Shown: positions 31,302-42,036, counted from the stretch's first letter. The stretch: 64,000 nt of DNA from Companilactobacillus zhongbaensis (GCF_003946515.1 NZ_RHOM01000004.1:62001-126000); one strand, 5' to 3'. The notes: generated from the sequence alone by a model not told the origin. Numbers and translations are program-made.

Positions 31302-32323
31302 TATTTTTCTCCTTGTGTTTTGAAATGTTGTTGACCTGCTGATTTGTTTAGCCGGTTGCCATAAGCAGCCCCGTGTCCAGTTTCTGGAAAACCTTGGGCC
31401 AATATGATTGGTACTTGTGTATCATCCAGTGCTCTTAAGCCTGCGAATAAATGCTTAGATGCAGAAATGACGTCTTCGCCTAACGAGTAAGTTTTGAAGT
31501 TACCTGAAAGTTGCTCTAGAACTGGATCTGTTGCCAATATCCCGATCGTATCAGCTTCATTTTGATATTGTTTGATAGCTTTCGGGAAGTCTTGCACATT
31601 ATCAACAATGATGACTTGTGCATTAGGTGCATAATGCTTATATTTCATCCCTGGAGCCTTTGGGATCTCTTTTTGACTTACCTTATGGTGATCACTGGCA
31701 ACGTCGCCCAAAACGTTCATAAGCTCATTTTCAGTGATCATTCCTGGGCGCAAAATAGTCGGTACTTTGGCGGAAAGATCGATTACAGTCGATTCGACAC
31801 CGATCACAGTCGGTCCATCATCCAAAATTGCCGCGATTTTACCTTTTAGATCATGATAGACGTGTTTCGCCTCGGTTGGACTGGGCTTTCCACTAGTATT
31901 AGCAGATGGGCCTACGATTGGTTTACCGAAAGTCTTGATCAAGTCTAAGGTCGCCTGATTATTCGGCATCCTAAACGCCGCTGTTGATAATCCACCGGTC
32001 ACCTCTTTAGAGAGAGCCCCTGGTTGGATCGGCATAATGATCGTTAACGGTCCTGACCAAAATTGATCCATCAATTTTTGGGCTTGAGTTTGATAACGAT
32101 TATCAGCGTATTGCCAAACCATTTCTGGACTGTCGACGTGCACGATCAATGGATTGTCACTCGGTCGTCCTTTGGCAGCATAGACATTCTTGACCACATC
32201 CGGTCGCGTTGCGTCGGCTCCTAAGCCATAAACGGTCTCGGTCGGGAAAGCAACTAATTGACCATCTGCTAAAAAGTCGGCAGCACGTTTGATCTGATCA
32301 TCTTTTAAAATTAGAGTCTCCAA
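31301..32323 (-). CDS. Threonylcarbamoyl-AMP synthase (Sua5/YwlC)
   Basis: Makes threonylcarbamoyl-AMP for t6A37 in ANN-decoding tRNAs. The 340 residues have the YrdC domain ([38 protein letters not shown], about 26-63) and a C-terminal Sua5 domain after a linker (about 225-340), so this is the long Sua5 type rather than Tsa[10 protein letters not shown] and [12 protein letters not shown] are typical Sua5 motifs. It lies 4 nt after prmC. Confidence 0.93.
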   Translation of the reverse strand: METLILKDDQIKRAADFLADGQLVAFPTETVYGLGADATRPDVVKNVYAAKGRPSDNPLIVHVDSPEMVWQYADNRYQTQAQKLMDQFWSGPLTIIMPIQPGALSKEVTGGLSTAAFRMPNNQATLDLIKTFGKPIVGPSANTSGKPSPTEAKHVYHDLKGKIAAILDDGPTVIGVESTVIDLSAKVPTILRPGMITENELMNVLGDVASDHHKVSQKEIPKAPGMKYKHYAPNAQVIIVDNVQDFPKAIKQYQNEADTIGILATDPVLEQLSGNFKTYSLGEDVISASKHLFAGLRALDDTQVPIILAQGFPETGHGAAYGNRLNKSAGQQHFKTQGEK

Positions 32324-32327
32324 CGTT

Positions 32328-33179
32328 TTACACCTTCTTTCTTTGAGCTTTTAAATATCGATAATTACCACTAATATCCTTATAGAATTTTACAACATAT
32401 TGCGACATGTTTTTACCAAATATTTGCTGAATTTGATTTTTTTGATGATATCCAAATTCCATGTACAAATTTCCACCGTCAGCAAGATGATCGTCGACTA
32501 CTTTTGAGATGCGTTGATAGATCTCTAGACCTTCATTTTCACCATAAAGTGCCAAATCTGGTTCGTACTTTTTCACACTATCATCCATAACATCTTTTTC
32601 AGAGCCCGCAATATAAGGCGGATTTGAAACGATGACATCAAACTTTTGATCACCTAGGTTATCAAACAAATCACTCTGTACAAAAGAAATGTTCGCACAT
32701 TGGAAGATGTTAGCATTTTTTGAAGCGACACGTAATGCTGCTTCAGAAATGTCTGATGCGATAATTTGACTCTCTGGAAAAGCCAGTGCCAACGAAATCG
32801 CAATGACTCCTGACCCAGTTCCGATGTCTAAAATTTGTAAATCTTTCCTATTATTATCGTTGATCGCTTGATCAACCATTTCTTCGGTTTCCTGTCGTGG
32901 AATCAAGACATTTTGGTCAACTAAGAACTTTCGTCCCATAAAATAAGCTGAACCCAAAATGTATTGGACTGGTTCATCATGTAATAGTCGCTTTAAACCA
33001 TTGTCAAACTGCTCTTGAATATCATCAGGCACTAGTTCGTTGCGATGAATTTGTAGCTGAGTGTAATTGAATCCTGATAGTTCTTCCATCAGATACTCGG
33101 CATCTTCAGGAAACTTGTCAGATTCTTTCAGCATTAAAAAAGCCCTGTTAAGGGCATTAGAATAGCTTAGTCTCTCCAC
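32328..33179 (-). CDS. prmC: Release factor glutamine methyltransferase PrmC
   Basis: Methylates the glutamine of the GGQ motif in RF1/RF2 using S-adenosylmethionine. It has a helical N-terminal domain ([33 protein letters not shown]), motif [20 protein letters not shown] and the substrate-binding NPPY in VSNPPYIAG. The start is uncertain: GTG at 33179 gives ~283 residues and fits the family and a GGAG 10 nt upstream; a longer frame reaches 33212. Either way it overlaps the end of prfA, its substrate's gene. Confidence 0.9.
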   Translation of the reverse strand: MERLSYSNALNRAFLMLKESDKFPEDAEYLMEELSGFNYTQLQIHRNELVPDDIQEQFDNGLKRLLHDEPVQYILGSAYFMGRKFLVDQNVLIPRQETEEMVDQAINDNNRKDLQILDIGTGSGVIAISLALAFPESQIIASDISEAALRVASKNANIFQCANISFVQSDLFDNLGDQKFDVIVSNPPYIAGSEKDVMDDSVKKYEPDLALYGENEGLEIYQRISKVVDDHLADGGNLYMEFGYHQKNQIQQIFGKNMSQYVVKFYKDISGNYRYLKAQRKKV

Positions 33180-34254
33180 TTTCGATTTGCTCCAACTTCT
33201 TAGTTTGATCAAATACGACTAATGCGTCGATGATTTCGTCTAATTCACCGTTCATGATCCGATCGAGCTTGTTCAATGAAAGTCCGATTCTATGGTCAGT
33301 TACACGATTTTGTGGATAGTTGTAAGTTCTGATCCGTTCGGAACGGTCACCAGTACCTACAGCTGACTTACGTTGTTCATCATATTCACTTTGATTTTGT
33401 GATTCATAATAATCGTAAACACGTGAACGCAAGATCTGCATCGCTTTTTCACGGTTTTGTTGTTGTGATCTTTGGTCTTGCATGGCCACGACGATACCAG
33501 TTGGTAAATGGGTCATACGTACAGCTGATGAAGTTTTATTGATATGTTGTCCACCGGCACCAGATGAACGATAAACATCGGTTCTAATATCGTTAGGATC
33601 AATATCAACGTCAACTTCGTCATACTCAGGCATAATTGCAACAGTAGCAGTCGATGTGTGCACACGACCGGCTGACTCAGTTGCAGGAACTCTTTGAACA
33701 CGGTGAGCTCCATTTTCATACTTGAGTTTTGAATAAACTCGACTACCAGTGATCATGATAGCAACATCCTTGTAGCCACCTACTTCGGTAGCATTCTCGT
33801 CGATGATCTCAAAGTTCCAGCCTTGTTTTTCAGCGTATTTTGAGTACATACCCAAAAGATCTCCGGCAAACAAACTAGCTTCATCTCCACCAGCTGCTCC
33901 ACGGATCTCCATGATAATGTTTTTATCATCGTTAGGGTCTTTAGGAAGCATCAATAATGTAATGTCGTGTTCGACCTTCTCGAGTTCTTCCTTTGACTCG
34001 TTTAATTCATCTTTGGCTAAAGCTTGCATTTCTGCATCATCAGTTTCACGAAGGATCTCGTCACTGTCAGCAATGCTCTTCTTTAGTTCTTTATATTTCT
34101 TAAAGGCAGCTACGACATCACGCATGTCGGCTTCCTCTTTAGAAAGTTTCATGTATCGTTTAGTATCATTAATAACTTCCGGGTCACTCATTAATTCTTG
34201 TAATTCGTTATATCGATCCAAAAGTCCTTCAAGTTGATCAAAAATTTTATCCAC
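33157..34254 (-). CDS. prfA: Peptide chain release factor 1
   Basis: Terminates translation at UAA and UAG. The 365 residues contain the PxT-type recognition tripeptide region ([22 protein letters not shown]) and the catalytic [26 protein letters not shown] (GGQ at about residue 235). [24 protein letters not shown] is also typical. Lies 17 nt after tdk. Confidence 0.97.
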   Translation of the reverse strand: MDKIFDQLEGLLDRYNELQELMSDPEVINDTKRYMKLSKEEADMRDVVAAFKKYKELKKSIADSDEILRETDDAEMQALAKDELNESKEELEKVEHDITLLMLPKDPNDDKNIIMEIRGAAGGDEASLFAGDLLGMYSKYAEKQGWNFEIIDENATEVGGYKDVAIMITGSRVYSKLKYENGAHRVQRVPATESAGRVHTSTATVAIMPEYDEVDVDIDPNDIRTDVYRSSGAGGQHINKTSSAVRMTHLPTGIVVAMQDQRSQQQNREKAMQILRSRVYDYYESQNQSEYDEQRKSAVGTGDRSERIRTYNYPQNRVTDHRIGLSLNKLDRIMNGELDEIIDALVVFDQTKKLEQIESGETKLF

Positions 34255-34271
34255 TTTAAGAATCCTTTCTC

Positions 34272-34850
34272 TTACTCATTTAACATTGGAGGGTGGTTAT
34301 AGTGACGACGACAAACGGGATAATACATCTCGTTACCGCCAATAGCTATTTGGTCTCCCTCATAAACTGGCTTGCCATCTGACATTCGCATATTCATTGT
34401 AGCTTTTTTCTTGCAGAACCAGCAGATTGTTTTCATCTCTTCTAGTTTATCAGCATATAACAACAAATACTTGGATCCTTCAAATAATTCATTTCGAAAA
34501 TCATTTTTTAATCCAAAGGCCATCACTGGAATGTGTAATTCGTCTACGACTTGGGTAGCCTGAATAACTTGTTCTTTAGTCATAAACTCACATTCGTCGA
34601 TCAAGACGCAAGCAGCGTCAGTATTTTCCTCTTTAACAATATCATAAACGTTTGAATTATGTTCTAATGCGATCGCATCTGCATCTAATCCAATTCGGCT
34701 CGAGATCTTTCCTTTACCAGATCTGGTATCTATTATACTAGTCATCAAAATGACTGACTTACCTTGTTCCTTATAATTGTGGGCTACTTTCAAAATTTCA
34801 ATTGATTTCCCACTGTTCATTGCACCATATTTAAAAAATAGTTGAGCCAA
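34272..34850 (-). CDS. tdk: Thymidine kinase
   Basis: Type II thymidine kinase for salvage of thymidine. The 192 residues have Walker [15 protein letters not shown] (about 7-20), the DECEFM motif ([15 protein letters not shown]) and a zinc-binding lasso with [13 protein letters not shown] and the C-terminal CRRHY. First gene of the leftward tdk-prfA-prmC-sua5-upp run; the 146-bp gap to murT would hold both divergent promoters. Confidence 0.96.
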   Translation of the reverse strand: MAQLFFKYGAMNSGKSIEILKVAHNYKEQGKSVILMTSIIDTRSGKGKISSRIGLDADAIALEHNSNVYDIVKEENTDAACVLIDECEFMTKEQVIQATQVVDELHIPVMAFGLKNDFRNELFEGSKYLLLYADKLEEMKTICWFCKKKATMNMRMSDGKPVYEGDQIAIGGNEMYYPVCRRHYNHPPMLNE

Positions 34851-34996
34851 ATGTCCGCCTCCAAAATTATTTCCTTGAAAATTATACCCAAAACGACCAG
34901 TAATTAATATACTTTCATGTCATTCCGGTACAAAATCAGCTAAAATATTATTTATGTGTGCTAAGATATTTCTATTAAAATAATTGAGGTTCGACA

Positions 34997-36340
34997 ATGA
35001 CACTTAAATCAAGTATTGCAACACTTACTGGAAAAAGTTCTTATTTCATCTTGAGTACCTTCTTCAATGGAGGCTCATCATACCCTGGCAAGATCGCTCA
35101 CAAGATCGATCCTGATATTTTAGGTTCATTAGGTAAAAACTACGAATTGATCGTCGTTACTGGTACTAACGGAAAAACTTTAACGACTTCCTTGATCAAC
35201 AAAATGCTTACTCAAAAATACGAAGACGTGTTAACTAACCCTACCGGTTCAAACATGGTCCAAGGGATCGTTACTAGCTTTTTGACTCATCACAAGAAGA
35301 GTAAAAAGCCTCTAGCAGTCCTTGAAGTCGATGAAGCTAACGTTGAGATCATTTGTCGATACATTAAGCCAAAGTACTTCGTTCTAACTAATATTTTCCG
35401 TGATCAAATGGATCGCTACGGTGAGATCTACACGACTTATCAAAAGATCCTCAACGGTATCAAGTTAGCACCAGAAGCTACGATTATCGCCAACGGTGAC
35501 GCAGCTATTTTCAGTTCAAAGGATCTACCTAATAAAGTGATTTATTATGGTTTCTCTGATCAAGGCTTTGAAGATGTCGACATCAAGGCACCTACTAACA
35601 CCGATGGAGTGTTATGCCCTAAATGTAATCACATCTTGCACTACCACAAGATCTCTTACGCTAACTTAGGAAGCTACTTCTGCCCTAACTGTGGCTTCAA
35701 GCGTCACGAGCTCGACTACCAAGTTACCGATATCGAAACTTTACTACCTAATAAAACTAAATTTTCGATCGATGACAATCAATTCACGATGAATATCGGT
35801 GGAAAATACAACATTTACAATGCCTTGGCAGCTTATGCCGTAGCTTCTGAACTAGGCATTACTAACGAACATATCAAAAAAGCCTTCTCCTACGACGAAA
35901 AAGTCTTCGGACGTCAAGAGACTATCAACGTCGATGGCAAAGACGTCAACATCATCTTGGTGAAAAACCCAGTTGGATTAAACCAGGTGATCGAAACTAT
36001 TTTGAGTGACAAATCTGATTACTCCTTGGCTTTCTTGCTCAACGCCAATTATGCGGATGGTATCGACACTAGTTGGATCTGGGATGCAAACTTTGAAGAC
36101 TTCGACTATGATAAACTTCCACTAGTCATCACTGGTGGAAAACGGGTCAAAGATGTCACCTTCCGTTTCAAGATTGCCGGATTAGACATGAATAAAAACA
36201 TCGAAACAACTGAGATCGAAGATTTTGTCAAAGCTTTACCAAAAGTACCAACCGACAAAATTTACGTCTTGGCAACATATACAGCCATGATGAGTCTTCG
36301 AAAAGTTTTAAGCGAAAAAGGCTTCATCAATAAAAAATAA
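34997..36340 (+). CDS. murT: MurT-type Mur ligase (lipid II isoglutaminyl synthase subunit)
   Basis: MurT with GatD amidates the alpha-carboxylate of D-Glu in the lipid II stem. The 447 residues show the Mur-ligase P-loop VVTGTNGKTLTTSLI (about 52-66), EVDEANVE, a four-Cys zinc ribbon inserted in the middle (CPKCNHILHYHK...YFCPNCGFKRHELDYQV, about 208-248), and a C-terminal DUF1727 region (KNPVGLNQVIETIL...). In most Firmicutes gatD follows directly; here the next gene is convergent and unrelated, so gatD must lie elsewhere. Confidence 0.92.
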   Translation: MTLKSSIATLTGKSSYFILSTFFNGGSSYPGKIAHKIDPDILGSLGKNYELIVVTGTNGKTLTTSLINKMLTQKYEDVLTNPTGSNMVQGIVTSFLTHHKKSKKPLAVLEVDEANVEIICRYIKPKYFVLTNIFRDQMDRYGEIYTTYQKILNGIKLAPEATIIANGDAAIFSSKDLPNKVIYYGFSDQGFEDVDIKAPTNTDGVLCPKCNHILHYHKISYANLGSYFCPNCGFKRHELDYQVTDIETLLPNKTKFSIDDNQFTMNIGGKYNIYNALAAYAVASELGITNEHIKKAFSYDEKVFGRQETINVDGKDVNIILVKNPVGLNQVIETILSDKSDYSLAFLLNANYADGIDTSWIWDANFEDFDYDKLPLVITGGKRVKDVTFRFKIAGLDMNKNIETTEIEDFVKALPKVPTDKIYVLATYTAMMSLRKVLSEKGFINKK

Positions 36341-36387
36341 AAATAACGTACATCGATTGAAATTTTCGATGTACGTTATTTTTTTAC
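36341..36387. terminator. Bidirectional terminator between murT and the serine hydrolase
   Basis: AATAACGTACATCGA (36342-36356) and TCGATGTACGTTATT (36366-36380), a 15-bp perfect stem with A-run before and T-run after, serving both convergent genes. Confidence 0.92.
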
Positions 36388-37364
36388 AGTACATGATCTT
36401 CTTCTAAAAAGCTATCAAGGATCGTCTGACGTCGCTCAAGAAAAATCTGATTGTGTTCGATTGGATGAACTCGATTGGTCAAAACGACCATTGCCGTTTG
36501 ATTTTGATAGTCTAAGGCGATGAAATGCCCTGTATAACCAGTATGAAACAAAACTTGGCCATTGGCATCCGGTTGGATATCCCAGCCTAAGGAGCGGCCC
36601 GGATTCAAATCGGTGTAGTTATGATAAAGAAATTGATATTTTGGTTGCAACATGATCTCCGCAAACTTCATCACATCTTCCAAGGTCGAAAACATCCCTG
36701 CTGAGCCACAATGTTCCTTTAATTGCCGAGCCTTAGGATCATTCGGGATTCCCGTTAAAAAGCTGCCATCGACTCGATAAGTGGGAACACAACGACTCTC
36801 AACTGGAGTAAAAGTCGTATCTTCTAACTCCCAAGGCTCAAGAATTTCATCGACGATAGCCGTTTGGACTGGTTTTTGATAAATCTTTTCAATGATCAAT
36901 CCTAAAAAAATCAGTCCTGTATCTGTATATTTAACTACTTTGTTGAAATTCTCGGTGACTGGTAACTGCAGTAAAGCATCGATCAACTCTTGGGCATCCA
37001 ATTTATCGCGGTCAGGAATGTAGCCATCGATGCCCGATGTATGTGTCAATAAATGGATCAACTGAACTCGATTGTCCTTAAACGCTGGTAAATACTGACT
37101 AACGGGATCGGTCAATTTGATTCGTTTATCATCGACTAATTTTAAAATCAATGGGACTGTCCCCATAATCTTGGTTAAAGATGCTAAATCGTGGAGTTCA
37201 TCCCCCACCAAAGGTTCTCTTGTTGGCTGCCAAGATTTGTCTCCTAAAATATGAGTTTCACTTTTTCCATCTTTAATAAAACCAAAACTGACGCCAGGGA
37301 CTACTTGCGAGTTTACTAGGTCTTCGATCTGAGCTTTTGTTTCAACAAAAATATTCACGATCAC
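36384..37364 (-). CDS. Serine beta-lactamase-like hydrolase (class C / PBP4* family)
   Basis: Cytoplasmic or weakly exported penicillin-recognising serine hydrolase; no clear signal peptide. The 326 residues contain SxxK as ASLTKIMG (Ser about 62), LLTHTSGIDGYIPD, a YxN-like YTDTGLIFLG and an HTG triad (LFHTGYTGHF) replacing KTG. This is the pattern of esterase/DD-peptidase-like members of the family, not proof of beta-lactam resistance. Convergent with murT. Confidence 0.85.
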   Translation of the reverse strand: MIVNIFVETKAQIEDLVNSQVVPGVSFGFIKDGKSETHILGDKSWQPTREPLVGDELHDLASLTKIMGTVPLILKLVDDKRIKLTDPVSQYLPAFKDNRVQLIHLLTHTSGIDGYIPDRDKLDAQELIDALLQLPVTENFNKVVKYTDTGLIFLGLIIEKIYQKPVQTAIVDEILEPWELEDTTFTPVESRCVPTYRVDGSFLTGIPNDPKARQLKEHCGSAGMFSTLEDVMKFAEIMLQPKYQFLYHNYTDLNPGRSLGWDIQPDANGQVLFHTGYTGHFIALDYQNQTAMVVLTNRVHPIEHNQIFLERRQTILDSFLEEDHVL

Positions 37365-37388
37365 ATTACCTCTCTATTTTTAGGCATT

Positions 37389-37417
37389 AAAAAAAGACAT
37401 GCTTAACATGTCTTTAA
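37389..37417 (-). terminator. Intrinsic terminator of the ABC exporter operon
   Basis: Minus strand AAGACATG-ttaag-CATGTCTT followed by seven T residues, 15 nt after the stop of the second exporter gene. Confidence 0.85.
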
Positions 37418-37431
37418 TTATAACAAATTTT

Positions 37432-39315
37432 CTACATAGCTACGTTTCCGGCGAACTGACTGTTGTAAAGATCAGCATAGAAGCCATCCTTAGCCATCAA
37501 CTCGTCATGATTTCCGGTTTCAACAATGGAACCTTCATTCATCACGATGATCTTGTCGGCATCACGAATAGTCGAAAGACGGTGAGCAACTACGAAACTA
37601 GTCCGGTTCTTCAACAAACGTTGCATAGCATGTTGAATGTGGACTTCAGTTCTCGTATCGACCGATGAAGTAGCTTCATCGAGGATCAAGATCTCAGGAT
37701 CAGCAACAAAAGCACGAGCAATCGTGATCAATTGACGTTGACCTTGAGAAATATTTGAAGCTTCCTCGTTCAAGACTGTATCGTAACCGTCAGGCAATTG
37801 ACGGACGAAACTATCCACGTGAGCGGCTTTAGCAGCTGCAATGATCTCTTCATGCGAGGCGTCTTGATTACTATATTTCAAGTTATCGTAGATCGTACCT
37901 GTGAAGAGCCAAGTATCTTGCAAGACCATGGCATAATGACTTCTGACGTCATCACGAGTCATGTTTCGAATATCTCGACCATCGAGTTTGATAGAACCAC
38001 CTTTAACTTCGTAAAAACGCTCTAATAAGTTGATAACGGTAGTCTTACCAGCACCAGTTGGTCCAACGATAGCAATCATTTCACCAGGCTTGACGTTCAA
38101 GTTGTAGTCTTGCATCAAGAGTGGCTTACCTTCATATCCGAAGTCCATGTGATCCAAAATAACTTTATCGTCTGTTTGGATATCTGGAATATCGACCGGA
38201 TCATCGTTCATTTCTGGTTCGTCGATAACTTCAAAAATACGTTCGGCAGAAGCGACCGTTGCTTGGATCGTATTAGCTAAGTTAGCTAATTGCGTGATCG
38301 GTTGCGAAAATTGATTCATGTATTGAAGGAAAGCTTGAATATTACCTAAAGCAATTCCTCCGTTGGCAACTTGAATACCACCAAACATGGCGATCAAAAC
38401 ATAACCTAAGTTATTGATCAAAGTCATCAAAGGCATGATAATACCAGAGATCATTTGTGCTTTCCATGAAGCCTTATACAAAATTTCATTTTCTGCATCA
38501 AATTTTGCGATAGCATCTTTTTCATGATTGAAACTCTTAACAACCACGTGTCCAGCATAGTTTTCTTCAACTTGGTTGTTCAATAAACCAAGCGACTTTT
38601 GTTGCCGAGCAAAAAACTTTTGTGACGATGGTGCTACTAAACCTACGACGATCAAACTTAGCGGAATAGTTGCTAAGGCGATCAAAGTAAGCTTCCAACT
38701 AATACTGAACATCATCCATAAAACACCGACGAAAGTTACCGTACTAGTTACGACTTGGGTAATACTTTGTTGCAATGTACCAGCGATATTATCCATATCG
38801 TTGATGGCACGTGACATGATATCACCGTTTGAGTGTTGATCATAATAACTGATCGGCAAACGTCTCATCTTCGACTTCAAATCACGTCTAAGTTTATAAA
38901 CAGTTCTTTGTGAGACCCGAGTCATCACGAATTGTTGAATGAAACTAAACAATGCTGAAGCCATATACATAAGAAATACTACAAAAATAATTCGTTTGAT
39001 TGCTTCAAAGTCGATCGGAAATTGATCAACTTGGATCCCGGCTTTTTGCTGAGCAACACCGGTCATAAATCCTTTATAGATCTCGGTTGTAGCTTGTCCT
39101 AATACCTTTGGAGTCATTACTTGGAAGATCGATGCCAAAATAGCTAAGATCAAAACAATGATGATCCCCCAAATATAAGCAGACATGTACGACGCTAAGC
39201 GTCGAACAGTTTTCCAGAAGTGCTTGGCTTTTTCTGGTTTGGGACCAGCGTTACCGTGTGGACCTTTTGGTCCAACTGGTTTAGAAGATACAGTTTCTTT
39301 ATCTTTAGCCATCAT
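37432..39315 (-). CDS. Heterodimeric ABC exporter, subunit B (YheH/LmrD-like)
   Basis: Type IV ABC exporter half-transporter: an N-terminal six-helix domain (about 40-350) and a C-terminal nucleotide-binding domain with Walker A VGPTGAGKTTVIN, Q-loop and Walker B ILILDEATSSVD with the catalytic Glu. Its signature is ISQGQ rather than LSGGQ. The N-terminus carries a P/G-rich extension (SSKPVGPKGPHGNAGPKPEK). The start overlaps the upstream subunit by 11 bp (ATGATG preceded by GGGAGGG), so the two subunits are translationally coupled. Confidence 0.92.
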   Translation of the reverse strand: MMAKDKETVSSKPVGPKGPHGNAGPKPEKAKHFWKTVRRLASYMSAYIWGIIIVLILAILASIFQVMTPKVLGQATTEIYKGFMTGVAQQKAGIQVDQFPIDFEAIKRIIFVVFLMYMASALFSFIQQFVMTRVSQRTVYKLRRDLKSKMRRLPISYYDQHSNGDIMSRAINDMDNIAGTLQQSITQVVTSTVTFVGVLWMMFSISWKLTLIALATIPLSLIVVGLVAPSSQKFFARQQKSLGLLNNQVEENYAGHVVVKSFNHEKDAIAKFDAENEILYKASWKAQMISGIIMPLMTLINNLGYVLIAMFGGIQVANGGIALGNIQAFLQYMNQFSQPITQLANLANTIQATVASAERIFEVIDEPEMNDDPVDIPDIQTDDKVILDHMDFGYEGKPLLMQDYNLNVKPGEMIAIVGPTGAGKTTVINLLERFYEVKGGSIKLDGRDIRNMTRDDVRSHYAMVLQDTWLFTGTIYDNLKYSNQDASHEEIIAAAKAAHVDSFVRQLPDGYDTVLNEEASNISQGQRQLITIARAFVADPEILILDEATSSVDTRTEVHIQHAMQRLLKNRTSFVVAHRLSTIRDADKIIVMNEGSIVETGNHDELMAKDGFYADLYNSQFAGNVAM

Positions 39316-41035
39316 TGCCCTCCCTTATCTGAGACTCAATAATTTCTTGATAAGTCTTATTATTTTCTTTTAATTCATCGTGAGTTCCGAGTCCGACCAT
39401 GTTTCCATCATCGATAACTAAAATCTCATCGGCATCAGCCACGGTAGAAATTCGTTGACCAACGATCACTACAACACTGTCTTTGATCTTCTCGTCAGCT
39501 TTTAAAGCAGTCCGTAAATTCAAATCAGTCTTGAAGTCTAACGCTGAGAACGAATCATCAAAGACGTAGATTGAAGCATCTTTGACTAAGGCTCTAGCGA
39601 TGGCTAGTCTTTGCTTTTGACCACCGGAGAAGTTGTCTCCTCCTTGTTCAACCGGAGCATCCAATTGTTTTTCAAGGTCTTTAACAAAGCCGTCAGCTTG
39701 AGCAATTTCTAGTGCGTGCCAAATCTCATCATCTGTGGCATCGTCCTTACCATAAAGCATGTTGCTCCGGATAGTTCCTTTAAACAGCACGGCTTTTTGT
39801 GGGACCATGGAAACTTGACGATTGATATCTTCGGTATTTAAAGCTTTGACATCAGTTCCATTGATCATTACGGTACCTGTTTCGGAATCGTAAAATCTTG
39901 GGATCAAGTTGATCAAAGTAGTCTTACCTGAACCAGTACCACCGATAATCGCCAACGTTTGACCTTTGTCCATCTTGAAGTTGATATTCGTCAGTGCTAA
40001 TTTCTCAGCACCTAAATATCTAAAGTTAACATCGTCAAACTCTAGTGAAGCTTCACCTTGTTTGATCTTGGCAGGTTTAGCAACTGTATCGATTTGACTT
40101 TCTTTAGCAAAAACTTCTTGAATACGTGCTGCAGAAGCTGAAGCACGAGGGATCAAGACGAAGATCAATGATAAGATCATAAAACTCATTAAAATTTGCA
40201 TTGCATAAGTCATGAACGCAATTAAGTTACCAACTTGCATCGTTTGATTAGCAATGTAGTGGGCACCTAGCCATGTAATACCAATGTTAGTACCACTCAT
40301 GATCAAAGTAACGAATGGGACCATCATTGCGACAATCGTATAAACTTTGATAGCATTGTTTGTGTAATCGTCGTTAGCATCTTTAAAACGATTTTGTTCA
40401 AAGGTATCTTGTCTGAAGGCACGAATTACTCGTACACCTGTCAAACCTTCACGGAAGATCAAGTTCAACCGATCAGTCTTTTTCTGCATAGCTTTGAACA
40501 GTGGAACGGCGAAGTACATTACTCCACCAACAACAATGATCAAGGCAGGTATCACAATCAAGAAAATCTTGGTCATTGGACCATTTTTTTGATAGGCCAT
40601 AAAACTAGCCCCAATCAACATGATCGGTGCCATGATCATCATTCTAAGCATCATGACGATAACATTTTGAATTTGCATAACGTCATTAGTAGTTCTAGTT
40701 GTCAGCGATGAAGTATCGAAAGCATCGAACTCATCGTGTGAGAAATACAAAACTTTTCTAAATAAGTCTGAACGTAATCTTTGCCCTAAGCCTTGTGAAG
40801 CTTGAGAGGCTAGAAAAACATTCCCAACAGAAGCTAGCACAGTCAGTACGGAAACAAAAATCATCTTCATACCGGCATTGATAATGTAACCAGTTTCTCC
40901 TTTGGCAATACCGTTATTAACGATATCTGAAGTAATGTTGGGCAAATATAATGAGGCAATAACTTGGACGATCATAAATAAGATCGAACCAGCAACTTGC
41001 CAAATGTTTAATCGTCCTCGAACTATCTTAAACAT
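39305..41035 (-). CDS. Heterodimeric ABC exporter, subunit A (YheI/LmrC-like)
   Basis: Partner of the gene at 37432. The 576 residues have six membrane helices (about 15-310) and a nucleotide-binding domain with Walker A IGGTGSGKTTLIN, a good FSGGQKQRLAIARALV signature and Walker B YVFDDSFSALD, in which the catalytic Glu is Asp. Together with subunit B's altered signature this gives one degenerate and one canonical ATP site, the arrangement of BmrCD, LmrCD and TM287/288. Substrate (drug, lipid or peptide) is not predictable. No regulator gene is adjacent. Confidence 0.92.
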   Translation of the reverse strand: MFKIVRGRLNIWQVAGSILFMIVQVIASLYLPNITSDIVNNGIAKGETGYIINAGMKMIFVSVLTVLASVGNVFLASQASQGLGQRLRSDLFRKVLYFSHDEFDAFDTSSLTTRTTNDVMQIQNVIVMMLRMMIMAPIMLIGASFMAYQKNGPMTKIFLIVIPALIIVVGGVMYFAVPLFKAMQKKTDRLNLIFREGLTGVRVIRAFRQDTFEQNRFKDANDDYTNNAIKVYTIVAMMVPFVTLIMSGTNIGITWLGAHYIANQTMQVGNLIAFMTYAMQILMSFMILSLIFVLIPRASASAARIQEVFAKESQIDTVAKPAKIKQGEASLEFDDVNFRYLGAEKLALTNINFKMDKGQTLAIIGGTGSGKTTLINLIPRFYDSETGTVMINGTDVKALNTEDINRQVSMVPQKAVLFKGTIRSNMLYGKDDATDDEIWHALEIAQADGFVKDLEKQLDAPVEQGGDNFSGGQKQRLAIARALVKDASIYVFDDSFSALDFKTDLNLRTALKADEKIKDSVVVIVGQRISTVADADEILVIDDGNMVGLGTHDELKENNKTYQEIIESQIREGNDG

Positions 41036-41133
41036 TCATTCACTCCCTTTTTCTTTGACTAAACAGTCATTCTAGTATTAAATCACTAAATGCGATAAAA
41101 TTCTATAAATAGAACTAATAAGGTGGTCTTGCA

Positions 41134-41808
41134 TTGACTAATAAAAATAATGAACCGCAAATATTTAAAAGTCTATTTCATATTATAGCCTTTATTCTGC
41201 TATTTATAGTGGAACAAATTCCATTGAGTATTTTAGCACTCCCTAAAGCTAGTTTAGGAAGTAGTTATCAATCCTATATCAAAATAGCTCCGATCATTTC
41301 TTTAATATTGATGCTGATTGTCGGTGTGATATTGTACTTCACTTATAAGAAGTCAAAACAATTCACGACCCAGCCATTTAATATCAAAACTTGGATCACG
41401 ATCGGTGCTGGTATCGTCGTAGCTCTGATCGTCAACTACGGATTGATCCCATTCATGCGGGAACAAAATACTAATGTCGATACACTCAATATGATCGGCC
41501 AAAACAGCCAACTAATCTTGATCTTTTCAGTTTTAGTCACTGCACCGATTTTTGAAGAATTACTCTTTCGTGGCTTGATCATGAACTGGTTCTTTGTCAA
41601 ACGACCAATGATCTCCATCTTAATTTCTGGAGTAGTCTTCGGATTCGCTCACGCACCGATCAGTAGCGACACTGATTGGATCTATGCCCTTTCTAAAATC
41701 TTATTAGGGCTAGTATTAGCCGTCGTTTACTACAAAACGAAAAATATCAAAGCAAGTATGACTGTTCACTTTTTAAACAATTTCTTATCAATAGCACTGG
41801 CGATGTAA
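41134..41808 (+). CDS. CPBP family intramembrane metalloprotease
   Basis: Membrane protease or putative immunity protein of the CAAX/Abi family. The 224 residues have about six to seven helices and all three family motifs: EELLFRGLI (about 139-147), FGFAHAP (about 173-179) and the final HFLNNF (about 213-218), so the glutamates and histidines are intact. The start is TTG at 41134, with AGGTGG 7 nt upstream. Bacteriocin genes, sometimes found with such proteins, are not seen here. Divergent from the ABC exporter. Confidence 0.9.
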   Translation: MTNKNNEPQIFKSLFHIIAFILLFIVEQIPLSILALPKASLGSSYQSYIKIAPIISLILMLIVGVILYFTYKKSKQFTTQPFNIKTWITIGAGIVVALIVNYGLIPFMREQNTNVDTLNMIGQNSQLILIFSVLVTAPIFEELLFRGLIMNWFFVKRPMISILISGVVFGFAHAPISSDTDWIYALSKILLGLVLAVVYYKTKNIKASMTVHFLNNFLSIALAM

Positions 41809-41809
41809 A

Positions 41810-42025
41810 ATGAATAAACAACAAAAGAAACTAGATCAAACATTTCAAAACACTATTCGCAGCATTTTGATGTATGCCATTTTAAGTTTAGTATTACTAG
41901 CAACTGGTGCAATTTTGCATTGGCAACTTTTTGAATACGTGGCCATTGCATCTGCCATAGTTGCACTAATTTACGTAATTTATTTAGTGTATTTGATTAT
42001 TCTTAAATTCAGGTTAAAAAAATAA
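41810..42025 (+). CDS. Small two-helix membrane protein of unknown function
   Basis: The 71 residues have a basic N-terminus (MNKQQKKLDQTFQNTIRS), two membrane helices (about 19-38 and 44-65) and a basic end (KFRLKK). No motif is recognised. It starts 1 nt after the CPBP gene stop, so it is very probably co-transcribed and might act with it. Confidence that it is real rests on this tight coupling. Confidence 0.75.
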   Translation: MNKQQKKLDQTFQNTIRSILMYAILSLVLLATGAILHWQLFEYVAIASAIVALIYVIYLVYLIILKFRLKK

Positions 42026-42036
42026 AAAAAACCATA

